A stretch of DNA of 64,000 bases from the NCBI GenBank assembly GCA_905221605.1, contig CAJNDS010002689.1, forward strand, positions 35,001-99,000. Reading direction: 5' to 3'. The notes below the pieces were generated by a model. That model ran no database searches, was not told where the DNA came from, and saw only the letters and a list, made by a program, of their open reading frames with translations. Position numbers and translations under genes: made by a program. This document shows positions 10,226 through 21,599 of the stretch, one piece after another; positions within the stretch are counted from its first letter, which is position 1, and each line of letters starts with the position of its first letter. The stretch comes from Symbiodinium natans (Eukaryota; Sar; Dinophyceae; Suessiales; Symbiodiniaceae).

Positions 10226-13111
10226 GACCTGCTCAAGCACGGCATGCTGTTTTCGAAGCTCTCTCCGCCGCTTGCGCAAAGCATCGGAGACCTCCGATGT
10301 CAGTCGAGCTCCTGGCAACGGTCGAAAGAAGTGGGGACGCATGATGACGCATGACACATGTCTACGATTCTGCGCTGTCCATGGTATGTCAGCAACCAGC
10401 CTGACGATCCACCGAATGATTGACAACGCCGGAGCGTTGACTCCGCAACGTCACCGACGTTAGCATTGTCAGCAGACTCATGAGTGAGCTGAGTGGGTGC
10501 TTCACTTGATAGCTTTGGCTCTCGCATGGCTGAGCTGCACACTGCTCGAGATGGGGTATGCTTAGGTCTTGGCTCATTCTGTGACAGCCTCATCTTGACC
10601 TGGGCGAGCTCCGCCTGCTGGGCCTTAAGCTGGAGTTGTGCTTGCTTCGCCTGGGAAAAAACGCAGCCGAGCTCTGATTGACATCTTTGGAGCTCCATCT
10701 CAAGGCGCTGCGTCTCGGTTTCCTTGAATTGGACCTGGCTTTGTAGCCGCAGAACCTCACGTTGGCTTTCTCGCAAGGCTGCCTTCGTTGCGGCATGGGC
10801 GGCTTGCTCCATGCTGTACGTGGACAAACACTCATCCACTTGCCGCTCTAGTGCAGTACGCTGTTGCTCCTGCAGCTCCAATTGCATTCGCATATTTGTC
10901 ATACTAGTAATATCCATCCAATTCCCTGCAGTTCGGGGAGTTGTAGGTAGCTTCAATCCTGCCTCTGGCAAATCATGCATTTTGTTCGTGACATCCCTTA
11001 GGAAGCAGCTGTCTTTTCTTTGCGTGTCTGACAGCTTGCTTCTTTCTGCTGTCTTGCAGGCCACTGCGCTGAGCTCTGCGGCAAGAGAAGCCATGGACTT
11101 TTTCATCGACAGGACCTCCGCGTCCTCTCTTATGCTTAAGGGGATGTTTTCATCGGCTGGTGTCTGGAGAGGGGAACGCGGCTGAAGCGGGGAATGCGGC
11201 TGAAGTGGGGAATGCGGCTGAAGTGGGGACAGCTCCTCCCCAGGTGAGTCTGCGGCTTTTGAGAGATGCTCGGCTTCGGTAGTGCTGGCTGTGGTTGTCT
11301 CATCTGTCTGCGTGGTTGAATCTTGCACTGGCTTCTCCTGTGAATGCCCCGAATGCTGTGTCTCTTCCTTGATATCAGCTTCTGGCTTCCGGCCCGGTGA
11401 CTGCGGTGACGAAGTCTCGTTGGATACATCGGAAGCCCGGAAAGTGCTTTCAAGCTGCTTGCGCAGACGGCGTAGCTCGCTGTGTGCGGCTGCTGGCGAC
11501 CCCGTCCGCCCCGTAGGTGCTTCGAGGGCTTCAGCAAGACCCGGCTGTTTCTCTTGTGATGGCACCTCACTTTTGCCACGACTGAAGCTATCACTCTCGA
11601 TGTTTGAGCCCTCAAGCACTGCAGTCAGCGAGGAGATTTCGAGCGAGTCTCCGTTGACACTGCTTAAGCTGTGGGAGTTGTGGGAGTTGTGGGAGTCTCC
11701 CCTCTGAGATTGCGGAAGTTGACAGAGAGTCTCCTCACCTTCAAGCCGATTCCATAGACACCGATCACCAGCCTCAGACTTGCGAGAACACAACTCTGCA
11801 GTCAGCACAGCACTCAGCCGAGGAGTGGGTGGGCTCTGGACATCGCCAGGAGCAACCCTGTCTGCTGGCTCCTTGCCTGGGCTCGGCGTTGTCTGCTTTG
11901 GCTCCGGTTGCTCCGGTTGCTCCGGGCTGCACGTTGCAGGGGATCGGCAAAATGCAGCGTCATCGCATTCCAGTTGCAAAGGCTTGGGTCGAGGAGGTCG
12001 GAGTCTTGATGGTGGAGGCTTTGACGGGCGCTCCGGCATCAATTGCGTCTGCCTAATGCATGCAGGGTCCCTTCCGCCGTCTTCAACTGTGCAGGCTTTG
12101 ACCGCGCTGGCAGCAAGCGCTGCCAACCCCCGATCCTCAGCCGGGATGCTAGATGCTTTGCTCTGTGGGGAAGGTGTCTGCTCGGTGAAATCGTCAAAGG
12201 ATCTGCGGGGTGAAGTCTCCTCGCAAATAGAGCTGACCGAAAGGTCTTTGCCTGGTGTGCCCAGGCCCAGCACCCCTGGATCAAGCTGTTGCTTTGCCTT
12301 CTCAGCAGCATACAGCTGCCGAAGCTCATGGTCGCACGGATGATCCCACTGGCTTTCACCTGAAAGGCGCCACACGCAACGTGCTAATGTACTAATGATG
12401 CTAAAGCTGCTTTGCTTCTTTGGCCCCATGTGCCTGTGTCCGGATTGTAGAAGAAGATGTCACCGCTCGCAGCCTGATGGAAGAGGAAGAGATCGCACAA
12501 CTGTGTGAGTGCTTGCTGCTTGCCATCAATGGGTATCGACCGGAAGTTTGCTGAATAGTCTTGAAGAGCTGAAAATCAGAAGCCAAGCAGTCGCTCAGTC
12601 TCAGCCCATGACCTCGAACGGGCGCCAGGGCTTCGGCAATGGCGTCTTCAACCCGCGACGAGCGATCCACAGGAGATCTCCATCTTGGAGAGGGTCCATA
12701 CCCAGCCATTCTGCCTGACAGCTAGAGCTCGAATGCTCGAGGGGCATGACGAAGGCGGTACTGCCATGCAGCACTGTCATGTCATGAAACCGCAGCGAAA
12801 GAGCGCCAGGCTCTCGTAATTAAGCCGCCATGGTTCCTCATTCTTCCGGCCAAGAGGCGTAATCTCGAAGCTCCTGGACGCTAAGCATGCGTCCATGTGT
12901 GGAATTGCAAAGTAATATCCTTTGCTTCGCTCCCTGTCACAGATATGCACTGATGACTCCAAGCTGGACGCCTCACTCGTGGGTTCGTACGCATCGTCCA
13001 CCTGCTCCTGACACAGAAGGTGCAAAAAACGAGGCATGGCTGACCAGAGCTTGCCATGTTTGGCAGTGGGCCAAATAGCCCTCCCTCCTGTGGCGGATTG
13101 AGGATCGGCAT
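10226..13111 (-). CDS. CEP164-like centriolar WW-domain protein, multi-exon
   Basis: CEP164 is a distal-appendage protein of the mother centriole needed for cilium assembly; its N-terminus is a helical module with a WW domain. Exons on the minus strand join in phase. Exon 1 is 13111-13088 (MPILNPPQ; an in-frame ATG also exists at 13195). Exon 2 is 13007-12972 (EQVDDAYEPTSE), exon 3 is 12873-12859 (ELRDY), exon 4 is 12714-12613 (AEWLGMDP..LLWIARRGL..PLPKPWRPFE), exon 5 is 12473-12434 and exon 6 starts at 12359. Exons 5 and 6 together give GDIFFYNPDTGESQWDHP, the WW core, then CDHELRQLY. Exon 6 runs to 10401: a Ser/Pro-rich region with a SPLQPH repeat, then a coiled coil. Exon 7 starts at 10311 (LTSEVSDALRKRRRELRKQ); its end is open. 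A possible further exon is 9955-9905 (VKDMSLTELQRLHRH). Donors are GA, GC, GC, GT, GC, GC; all acceptors are AG. The family call rests on the N-terminal module; the C-terminal half is generic. Confidence 0.82.
12859..12873 (-). other. 15-nt microexon of the CEP164-like gene
   Basis: Reading GAGCTTCGAGATTAC, this gives ELRDY and supplies exactly the residues missing between PTSE (exon 2) and AEWLGMD (exon 4); CEP164 homologues have a helix of this length here. It is preceded by GCGTCCAG and followed by GCCTCTTGG, so the flanking introns are both GC-AG. Without it the two halves of the helix do not join at the family's usual spacing. Confidence 0.7.
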
Positions 13112-13199
13112 GTCATGCAAAAAATTGCTTGTCGCAAACGGTTTGTCGCAAGCTGATACAATCCCTTGTCGCGAAAGGACACCCGAGACCTGCATTTTT

Positions 13200-14570
13200 C
13201 AAGTCTTGTGTTTTTGGGTCCACGAACATCTGGCTACCGGGTAGCACAGAAGAACGCAGCAGGCGTACTGCATCGTACTGCACTGTCCTCCAGGCAATGC
13301 ACGCTGCTGGTCGCGCCCGGCATTTCAGCTAGCGGGGCTGCTTACACAGCTACTTGCAAGCAACCTTTTGAGCCGGAAGGTGACGGAGTTAAAGAGAATG
13401 CCTCCCCAGGCAAGATCATTCAACGGTGACCGACAACTCTTCATGTCCTGCACCCGGCCCATCTGAAGAACAGTTATGACTCATTATGACGCGGGATGCC
13501 GGGTCAGCGATCGAGGAACCGAGGCAGGAGCTTCGTCTGGTTCGCTCGAAGAGGCTCGTCCCTGAAGCACTGAAGCTGTCCAGGTTGCACTTTGACTGCG
13601 CGGTCTATGGCTGCAAGATGCTGCCAGGTTTTGCAAGCTGTTCGCACTTGGGGTCAGTGAGCCCAACAAACTCTGACCTGATCAACCCGGAATGATCCAA
13701 ACTCTGAGCCCTGCATTGAACCCTTCATGAACTAAGGTTGCTCCACCCGCAAGCCCGTAATAGTACTAAGAATAACGACCAGAAGAAGTATGTCTTGTGC
13801 TTAAAGTCTGAACTACCCACCAGCCAATGTCAGCAGCCGCCGGTAGAGATGTCGTGATACCACCTGTGCCAAGCAGCTGAGTTTCAATAACTAAACTAAA
13901 CGCCGAAGTTTCAGCACGATATTCCGATATCCTACAAATATGTTTAAACACACGTGATTATTCAAATTAACGTTCTCTCTGCTCTCTGTTCAAAGAACCA
14001 TCAGCTGTCAGCTCGGTCTGAGAGGCGCGTGCGCTGAACTCCCAGCAGCCGCGGAGCGGCCGGGGGCCTGGAGCCAAAAAGAGCCAAAGCGTTTCCAGAA
14101 TTCCGGCGAATGGCTACAGAGACCCGTGTGGAGACTGCACAGCCCACCCTCCGACGGCTAAAACATGCTAAAACCCAATGTGGCCTTCTTTTGTGCTGGG
14201 CTTCTTGCTTTAAGGATTTGGGCGTCCCGTTGCGGGAGTTGCCAGGGTATCGTTGCATCATGTTGCGTCAGCAACTGGCAAACGTTCGTGAGTGTCGCGT
14301 GCCGGCCATAAGTTGTCAACTTGTGAAAGTGATCGGGCGTGTCGAGGTTGCGATCCTCGCCAGAGTCCTCGTCTTTGAAGCCTGAACTCTTTGTATATCG
14401 AGATCCTCGTAACTCTATTTCATCCTCAACTTGCCTTCGCTTGATGCTCCTGGAGCATCTTTAAACGTTGCTGACTCGCGACAGTGTAGCATTGGAACTT
14501 AGAATCGTGACTGAACGAGGGTGAGCCTCGCACGATGACAAGCACAGCTGTGTATAACGCATTCCACTTC
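13200..14570. other. Stretch without supported genes
   Basis: Upstream of the CEP164-like start. Short frames only, on both strands. No promoter element could be recognised; dinoflagellate promoters lack a TATA box that could be read by eye. No repeats of note. Confidence 0.4.
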
Positions 14571-14577
14571 GTGGCTC

Positions 14578-15300
14578 CTACAGTGTCAAACGCTTTTCCC
14601 TTTCGTTGGCGTCGACGATCGCCTCTAAAAGTAACATCTGCCTGTGGACGCTCGTGATATTGATGATCGCATTCGTAGCATTGAGTTCATGAACGTTACT
14701 CTGCGTTTTGCCTGCGGGTACTGCACCTCTCTCACAGCACATGTATGCGCTCGACCTGCCAGCTGCACTCCCATGATTCCGGAGCCCCACCTTCTGTCAC
14801 TCGAATCTGCGGGTGCATTGGGTGTTGGATTGGCAAGGCCTCGGCGTAGTCTCGCAATAGCCACCATCATAGCGCAGCTTCCAAGGCCAACGAAGCCACA
14901 CCCTGAAATTTTCGAGGTGCCGGCTGAGCAACGCATGCACTGGTGTGCGCAGGAAGTAGGCACCTATCAGTAGGCTGTCGCAGGTGGAGCGTACTTGCTG
15001 ACCCTAGGATATGCTAGGTAGGTCGCTAAATGGCGGAGGCCCCTGCTGTGTGGTCGGGGTTGTGCTTATTCCTTGCTGTATATCAGCATCTGAACATGCC
15101 ACCAGACATTGAATGAGCCTGTCAATTGCCACCACGCTCGTCCCAAGGTAAGTGAAACTCATGTGATCTGGGAGTCTGGGATGCTTGCGCTCACCGGTGG
15201 CTGCGTCAGGCCTCAATTCTAGATGTTCGGTATCAGCGAAGGAGAGTGGAAACTGTCCAAGTACATGTGCAAGCTCAGCGGCTAGTCGCTGCGTGAATAT
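14578..15300 (-). other. Exons of an unrecognised minus-strand gene
   Basis: Three coding-like segments lie in order on the minus strand. The first runs from about 15288 (after a TTCACGCAG acceptor) to about 15087 and begins RLAAELAHVLGQFPLSFAD. The second, about 14975-14840, contains LIGAYFLRTPVHALLSRHL then ENFRVWLRWPWKLRYDG. The third is 14740-14578, with VHELNATNAIINITSVHRQM and a terminal stop at 14578. The HLENFRVWLRWPW stretch resembles the HLSNFxFxWxW motif of the nuclear cap-binding subunit CBP80, but the flanks do not clearly follow that family, so no name is given. Splice borders are unresolved. Confidence 0.4.
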
Positions 15301-15419
15301 GGAGCATGAAACTCGAGAACTGAAACGTCCAAAGGCCCAAAAGGTCTCAAAAAAACAGATAAAACATACACATCACCAGCACAGACGTGCAGTTTCACGA
15401 CGCAGGCACTTGTATGAAT

Positions 15420-16080
15420 AGCGTCTCAGTCTCGCTCGCGCCGAGAAAACACCATGCGTATCATGCGTGGTCCAGAATTTTTCAATAAAAGGGGATCAGC
15501 ACTCAGAGTCCCTGCACACACAGCAAATTAGCGAAGCGTTTGTCAATAGGAGCCATGATGGAAGTTGCCTTCGTTGAAAGTACTACATGCAACATACGTG
15601 TTGGTTGAAAACATTTCGTGATCTATGCTCTCCTCAGGCATTGACAAGGAAGGATTGGGACAGGGAAAGGGGCTTTCTTGAAGTAAGACGGGTGTTGGCT
15701 GAACCTGCCCAAACTGCTAGAATTGCTAGAATCATTTAGCACGAGCACCAGCTCCGTACCCGCAGCTGGGCTGCGTGCTTCAACGGAGCCGACGAGGCCT
15801 CCTCAGTCGGCATCACGGAAGGGCCTCGCAGCAGGCATGGGACATGGAAGAGGAAAACCACGCAGCATTTGGTAGCTCCCGCTCCTGCGTTGATGTCAGG
15901 GCTGCTCTACGGTCTCACAAAAACGCTTTTCAGCGAGGCCCTAGAACATCGGCGCATTTCTAATCTACGTTCCCTATCATCCGATGTCATCACTTATCAG
16001 GCCCGTGGCAGGGCATCTTCTGTTCTAATACCAGGAGCGCACTCGCTGTTCCTTCTTCCGATGGCTTCTCGTAGTCTTCT
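15420..16080. other. Stretch without supported genes
   Basis: No frame with convincing protein character and no repeat structure seen. Confidence 0.4.
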
Positions 16081-16089
16081 CGTGTCCTT

Positions 16090-17076
16090 TTATGTGCGAC
16101 GAGGCTTGCAAACCACCTTCCACCAGGTGGGAAATGGAAGGGTGAAAGGGTGTGCACGGAGGCAATGACTTGCTAACGTGTTCAGGAACCATTTTGTGTC
16201 ATTCGGCTGCGCGAGGGAATGAAATCCCTTTCTCTTCCAGCACTTACGGCGAATCGTGTCGCTGTAGTTCAAGCTTGCTGGACTATCTTGGACAGCACTC
16301 CCTGCGTCCCACGTAAAGCTGCCCTGAGTGCACGGCCAGCCGTGTCCCAAGCCTCTGGATTGCAAGGTACCATGATGTGTTCGAGGCACAGTTTTTGTTT
16401 TCAACATATCAATCATATCACAACTGCTCAAGCCAGGCACAGTTTCCTGAGCTACCTCACTGCCTGAGCATGGAGCAGTGTTAAAAGTCGAGTCCAGCGC
16501 GCTCGCCAAGACCTTTTTCAACTACAGGAAGGTGTGAACAGAGTCCACGAAGCTGAAGAATAAAAGTATTCCGGCAGCATACTGGACACTGATGAAACTC
16601 TGCAGTCTGTCTCGTGGACATCCAGGGAGCCACGCTGCAGTTTCACTTGCTGCTGCACCTCGCCAAGCATGCAACGTGCCGTGCCGATCACTAAGCAGCT
16701 GGATCACCCGTTGCCAAGGCATCCAGACTAACTCCCATCGGAACTGCCAGGAAAAAGAGCTCACTCACCCTCGCAAGGCCTGCTTGAGGCGGTGCACCTT
16801 GAAGCTCCGTTTTGGAACTTGCAAACGCAAATATACCGATACCAACGCAAATCTGTGGTTTCAAAACTCGGGCAGCGGCTCACCGAAAGCCCCTGTCACA
16901 CACATTCGCAGAATCCCCCCCCCCTCCCCCCGTGCTTTGATTTCGTGTTGGACCATTCAGGACCATTCTCTGGCCTCCTCCAGCAGCTGCAGGCGGAGCA
17001 GTTGGCCACCTCTTGGAACACATTCCTGAGTGACGCGAAGCCAGGAATCGTGGCTCCTGCTTTCAGTAAGTACTGA
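16090..17076 (-). other. Candidate minus-strand exons, unknown protein
   Basis: The segment 16764-16522 reads WQFRWELVWMPWQRVIQLLS and ends in a hydrophobic run (AAGILLFFSFVDSVHTFL) before a stop, which could be a C-terminal membrane anchor. Segment 16521-16090 continues in the same frame beyond that stop and has a basic patch (RRKCWKRKGFHSL). Segment 17060-16960, after a GAAAGCAG acceptor-like site, can be read in two frames, one Leu-rich. No family recognised; these could belong to one or two genes or be partly chance. Confidence 0.25.
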
Positions 17077-18429
17077 GGCCTGTGCAGCGAATGCCACGGG
17101 CTTTTCAAAGAATGCCTCCAACTCTTCCAAGGACACCTGACCCGTTATGTTGCACCTTCTTTAGTAGGGGCCCCCAAGTTGGCCGGGGCTATTCAGGATC
17201 CGCAGTTAAGCTGGGTGTCACGAAAAACTTCGTGCGGCGCGCCTTTAAAATGGGCCTCTTTGCCCCTTTCAAGTTCATATAAATGCCATCCTCCTTAAAA
17301 TCAAATAAAGTCCCGGGACCGTCGGGACAAAGTCAGCGTCGACTGTTCAGGGGGGGAGGGGGGGGGCGAACAAGCCAAAGCAGGTGCAACATTATTGCCG
17401 CATGACCCTGAGATTGCCAGCATGCAGTCACTTGTCATACTCTTTTCATCATCCCCGAGCTGTAACTGCTGAGGTGCGTGCATGCACCGGCTCTTCATAC
17501 ACAAGGCCGCCCAACAATTGTGTGCTCGATTTGCTCAGCCTTAGGCAGGCCATGATGTCGACATTGCAGTTCCAATCCAGCAAACAGCTTTCCAAGCTGG
17601 GAGCTGCAAGTGGCGCACAGATGGAGCGCCAGTCGACTCTTCTCCAAGCAGGACTACCTCTGTCACAGCAGGCCAGCGGCTTCAACACGTCTCATGGCAA
17701 AGCCTGTCAGAATGTGTCAGAATCCAAGCCTGTCCATTGATGACCTCCCACCTACCGGATGCTTCAACCTGATGTCCGGTGCAGGCGCAAGGTTTGCACA
17801 CGCTCCCCCCTAAATGATTGTCGAGTGTGGCACACTGCGGGTGCCGTCAGCCGAAATTGCCTCGGAATGAGAGACTTGCCGCATGCTTGCAAGGTGCACT
17901 CTGTTTTAGCAGTGCTTGGCACTGTAGAAGTCCTCAACAATCTGCCCATGCCCTGGCAGTTTCTCAGGTCCTGACGCAGTATGAGCACTTTCCGTCATTG
18001 AAAAGGGCCATGCATCGAGCGCCAAAGACTGGCCTGGGCAAAACATATCAAGTGTTCGCACGCAGTGTGGACACTTGAGCTTGCCTGCCGCATTGCAACA
18101 AATCCGAGCTTGCGGCTGCTCTTCCCCAGCACTTGCCTGGCAACTGCGGTACGAAGCGTACACTGCATCTTCAGACCGCAGATGGGCGTAGCTGATAAGC
18201 GTCCTCGTGGCCGATGTTGACCAGATTCGTTCGCTGAACGAAAACGCCACATTGGAGCTCCACCTCCCTCCTGGTCCAGGACAAGTTGCGTCCTTTATTT
18301 GCGTCCGTTCTACACATCTACCACGAACAGATCCTGGTTTTGTCACAGACCTGTCAATGCTTGCCCGGGGTTCCCAACCCTCGATTCCTCGCATTCCTCG
18401 CGTGGGGTTGCTGTTTCCGGGCCTGCCAC

Positions 18430-18690
18430 CTGACAGAATTTTACAAAGAATCCCGCAATCCCGCAGAGCATCCCTGGAGCCAAGCAAGCCCCGAAGGATC
18501 CCGCAAAGAATCCCCCAGAGTATCCCTGGAGTGCCCACCATAGAATCCGCCCCTGCAGAGAGTCACTGGAGTGCTCAATCTCAGAGAATCCTGCAAAATA
18601 CCCTTGGCATGCAAACAGTGAAACTGTCTCCTGATTCTCCTGCAGGTATTCGTTTCCCACTCTCGTTTGGTTAAGTGCTCCTGGAGTGCT
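18430..18690. repeat. Degenerate minisatellite with CTGGAGTGC core
   Basis: Repeated words ATCCCGCA, CAGAG.ATCC and CCTGGAGTGC recur with roughly 40-60-bp spacing. Related words (CTGGAGTGCCCA, TCAGAGACTCC) form a second cluster at 29932-30025. The ends are vague. Confidence 0.6.
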
Positions 18691-19525
18691 CTACATCAAA
18701 TGGCATAGTTTAGGATGGGGATACGCCTGGCAGCCGAAGTTAGCTAAAGCAAGGCTTGAGGTACAAAAAGTGCAAGCCTTGGCGGAGCGGATGCGGCAAT
18801 ATCCGCTTCATCCGCCTGCCCAAGATGCCCAAGTTTGAGCACATTTGAGAAGTTTTCCGCCTCTATGACTCGCGCAAAAGCTGTGCTGTTATTTTACCTA
18901 CTCTCTTCAGTTCTCATATGTTTTCTTCTTGCGAACTTGCGGACTTGCCTCTTGGGAATCGAGACAGAGAGCCCAAGCCCGCTGCAAGGGGCTTCCGGAA
19001 ACCACAACCTGACCACGATCTCCTTTCGCCTCATTTCGCCTCCTGGATGCTCTGATTGCAAGGGCCCGGAATCGAGATTCTGACCCCACAAAGTTGTCCA
19101 AAGTCAGCAGCCAGAACCTGCGACTACTGCGGGTGCAGATGCGCAGTGCAAGCCACAAGATTGGATGAAGACTCCACAACATCTTGTGGCCCCGGCTACT
19201 GTGATCAAATCACCGTCCCGCATGCGAGCCACCTGACGGGACATCTAATTGAAAAGCTGCCTACTTTTGGAGAGTGTCCTTGCCATTCCTTGCCCACACT
19301 AAGCCATGATCAACTGCAGAAGATGAGATGCGGTCCTTCCTTGCCTTGCAACCACAAGTCGTTCTTCCGAGGTGTGAAACAGGCAGGTCGCTTGGGCTCA
19401 GCGACACAGAAATGCAGTTCTGCCGAATCCAACCTGCAGAAAGAGAGCGCTCTCCTTCTCAGGCGACCTTCTGCTGCATCATTGCCGGAGCTTCGGGTGT
19501 CACGAACAGTCGGTGTGAGAACACC

Positions 19526-21328
19526 TTAGTTTGCCAGCTGTTTCATTGCGGCCAATATTACCTTTCCAAGTCTAAGCACTGCCCCCTTCACCTGACGCTG
19601 GTCCGTGCTTTCGTAAAATGCATAGACCAGCTTCTTGTCTGACCGGCAATTTTGCTGCCAGAAGCACAGCGTAGGCCGCAATGGAAGCCGCCAAACGAAG
19701 CACCTCAATTACTGCGCGCACTGGCCTCAGGTTAGCCTCTGGTCGCCCACCAACCATTCCAAAATGCTCTGCCAGCCTGCCTACTGCTTCACAAGTGCTA
19801 CTGGTAAGAACAAAGGATCACAAAGGGAATTGCCTCCTCCATGTCTGACACCTGCACGAGCTTGAAGAATCCGAAATCCTTGGGCACCAGAAACTTCTGC
19901 CACGAGTCTGCATGCTGGCCAAACAATGACAGAAGTTATTCTACAAGCGCCGGGTTTATCTCGACCCACCCGGTGTAAAGTCGGCCCAACCCCTGTGGCA
20001 CACAGCAAAGCAAGGCAGAGGAAGGAAGTCACCCCAGGTGGTGTGAAGTCGGCCCAGCAACAGCGAAACCCCAGGACTTTTGAGAGCTTTCGCCCCCTTT
20101 TACAAAAATGGCACCAGAGCTGTGCACAGTGGGTTGAGAAGCCTTAAAACATCATTGGTAAGCGGTTTTGAAGTGCGAAAATGCAGGGGCACATGTTTTT
20201 CGGATGGTTTTACGGCCGTTGCAGGGTTGGCAAGCATGGGTTGGGCTGAGCAACTTTGATCCGATGGATTTCCCCCCTGCTGAGCAACTTTGATCCGATG
20301 GATTTCCGCCCTGCTGAGCAACTTTGATGTTTTTTAAAGTTGCTCCGATGGATTTCCCCCCGTTCGCCCCTGCTGCGAAACTTTGATCCGAGCAACTTCG
20401 CATGCAGTGTGAAGGAAAATCCACTGTTTTGGGGAGGGGCATATTTGTGGCCCTGCGCGAGGGTCGCGCGACCTTGCGCGAGGTGAGGCAAGGCACTGGC
20501 CTTTTGATGAAAGAACAATACCTGGGCCTGGAGGCCTCGGGACACTCTTGGGAGGACCCTGGGAGGCCCCTGCGTTTCTGAAAGCCCCTTGCGAGGTTGT
20601 TGAGAGGCCTCTCTGGGCAGCCTCCCCTACAGGGGGTCCTCCCCACTGCAGCACGTCAGCGACGCCAAGCAGGGCAAGGCCATAATCACGGTGGCTCCCT
20701 GTGTGTGTGGCAACGGTTGCCGCCACAGAGGAACATCCTAAGTTCTCTAGGGCTCTGAGGCCAAAAAAGTCTCCTCAGGGACAGCAACACATCGGCTAAG
20801 GTTGTAAGTCGCGCCGATTGTTTTTTGAAATTCTGCTTCATCTTTCCCGAGTGGCACGCCCCACACAAGCCATCTGAGAACATAGCCCATGTGACATGGT
20901 GTCGCGGTTTTTACAGCGTTCCCCGAGGGGCACACTGGGATTGGGACAACTTCCGCCTTGCGGGGAATGCTTGCAATGGTTTCATGCATCGGAAGCTTCG
21001 GGGTTACAGCACAAACAACGATCCGGAAATGTTCCAAAACCACGTGCACAGTACTATAAGACCGCAAAACTCTGGGTCTGCTGAAATATAAGATATGTTG
21101 GGGATACGGGAAAATAAGCCCAAGCCCTGCGGCGCATGGGCTTGGCACGACTTCACCCCGGCAGGGTCGACTTAAACCTACCACGCGTACGAGTAAGTCC
21201 CACAGGTGTCGAAGCAAGGTGCGTGCTGCGATGTCCGCGTAGCGGCACTCCAAGCGCATTCGAGCATGAAGTACCCAGCAGCTGCAGACCTTGTCAGAGA
21301 TTTGCCACAGAGAACCTTTTTTCACCAT
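19526..21328 (-). other. Exons of an unrecognised gene with its stop codon
   Basis: Two adjoining minus-strand segments look coding beyond reasonable doubt: about 19925-19800, with ADSWQKFLVPKDFGFFKLVQ and VSDMEEAIPFVILC, and 19660-19526, with KKLVYAFYESTDQRQVKGAV then LRLGKVILAAMKQLAN and a stop at 19526. Further upstream, 20900-20747 (LVWGVPLGKDEAEFQKTI) and 21328-21220 (MVKKGSLWQISDKVCSCW) may be earlier exons. A minisatellite at 20247-20400 would then sit in an intron. No family recognised. The final segment's basic amphipathic helix suggests a soluble protein, nothing more. Confidence 0.4.
20247..20400. repeat. Minisatellite, 35-37-bp unit
   Basis: The unit GAGCAACTTTGATCCGATGG followed by ATTTCC and a C-run and CTGCT occurs four times. 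The third unit is broken by TTTTTTAAAG. The last copy has CGAAACTTTGATCCGAG. Confidence 0.85.
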
Positions 21329-21556
21329 CTTTCAGTACATGTCGCAAGGAACGGTGGCTCTGAACGTGGTACTATTGTGACACCACAACAAGTTTGGAAT
21401 CCCCCAATTGTCAGCATGACACGAATACAGCATAATTTCGCGCACGGACCGATACCACACACCTATCCACACGGCCCTATGTTGCCAATCGCTTGTCCAG
21501 TTGTTGCTATCTTTCTTCTTTGTCCTCTTTATATATCTATACACATGTCACATACA

Positions 21557-21592
21557 TATATATATATATATAATATCTCTCTCTCTCTCTTT
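21557..21592. repeat. Simple repeat (TA)n then (CT)n
   Basis: About eight TA units followed by a CT run. Confidence 0.9.
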
Positions 21593-21599
21593 GCAATCT

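Noticed and set aside
10724-11185. 153-codon plus-strand frame opposite the coiled coil
   Set aside because: Antisense of heptad-rich codons; no independent support.
11780-12343. 187-codon plus-strand frame opposite the CEP164-like exon 6
   Set aside because: Shadow of the Ser/Pro-rich minus-strand coding region; Cys/Ser/Gly-rich text typical of an antisense frame.
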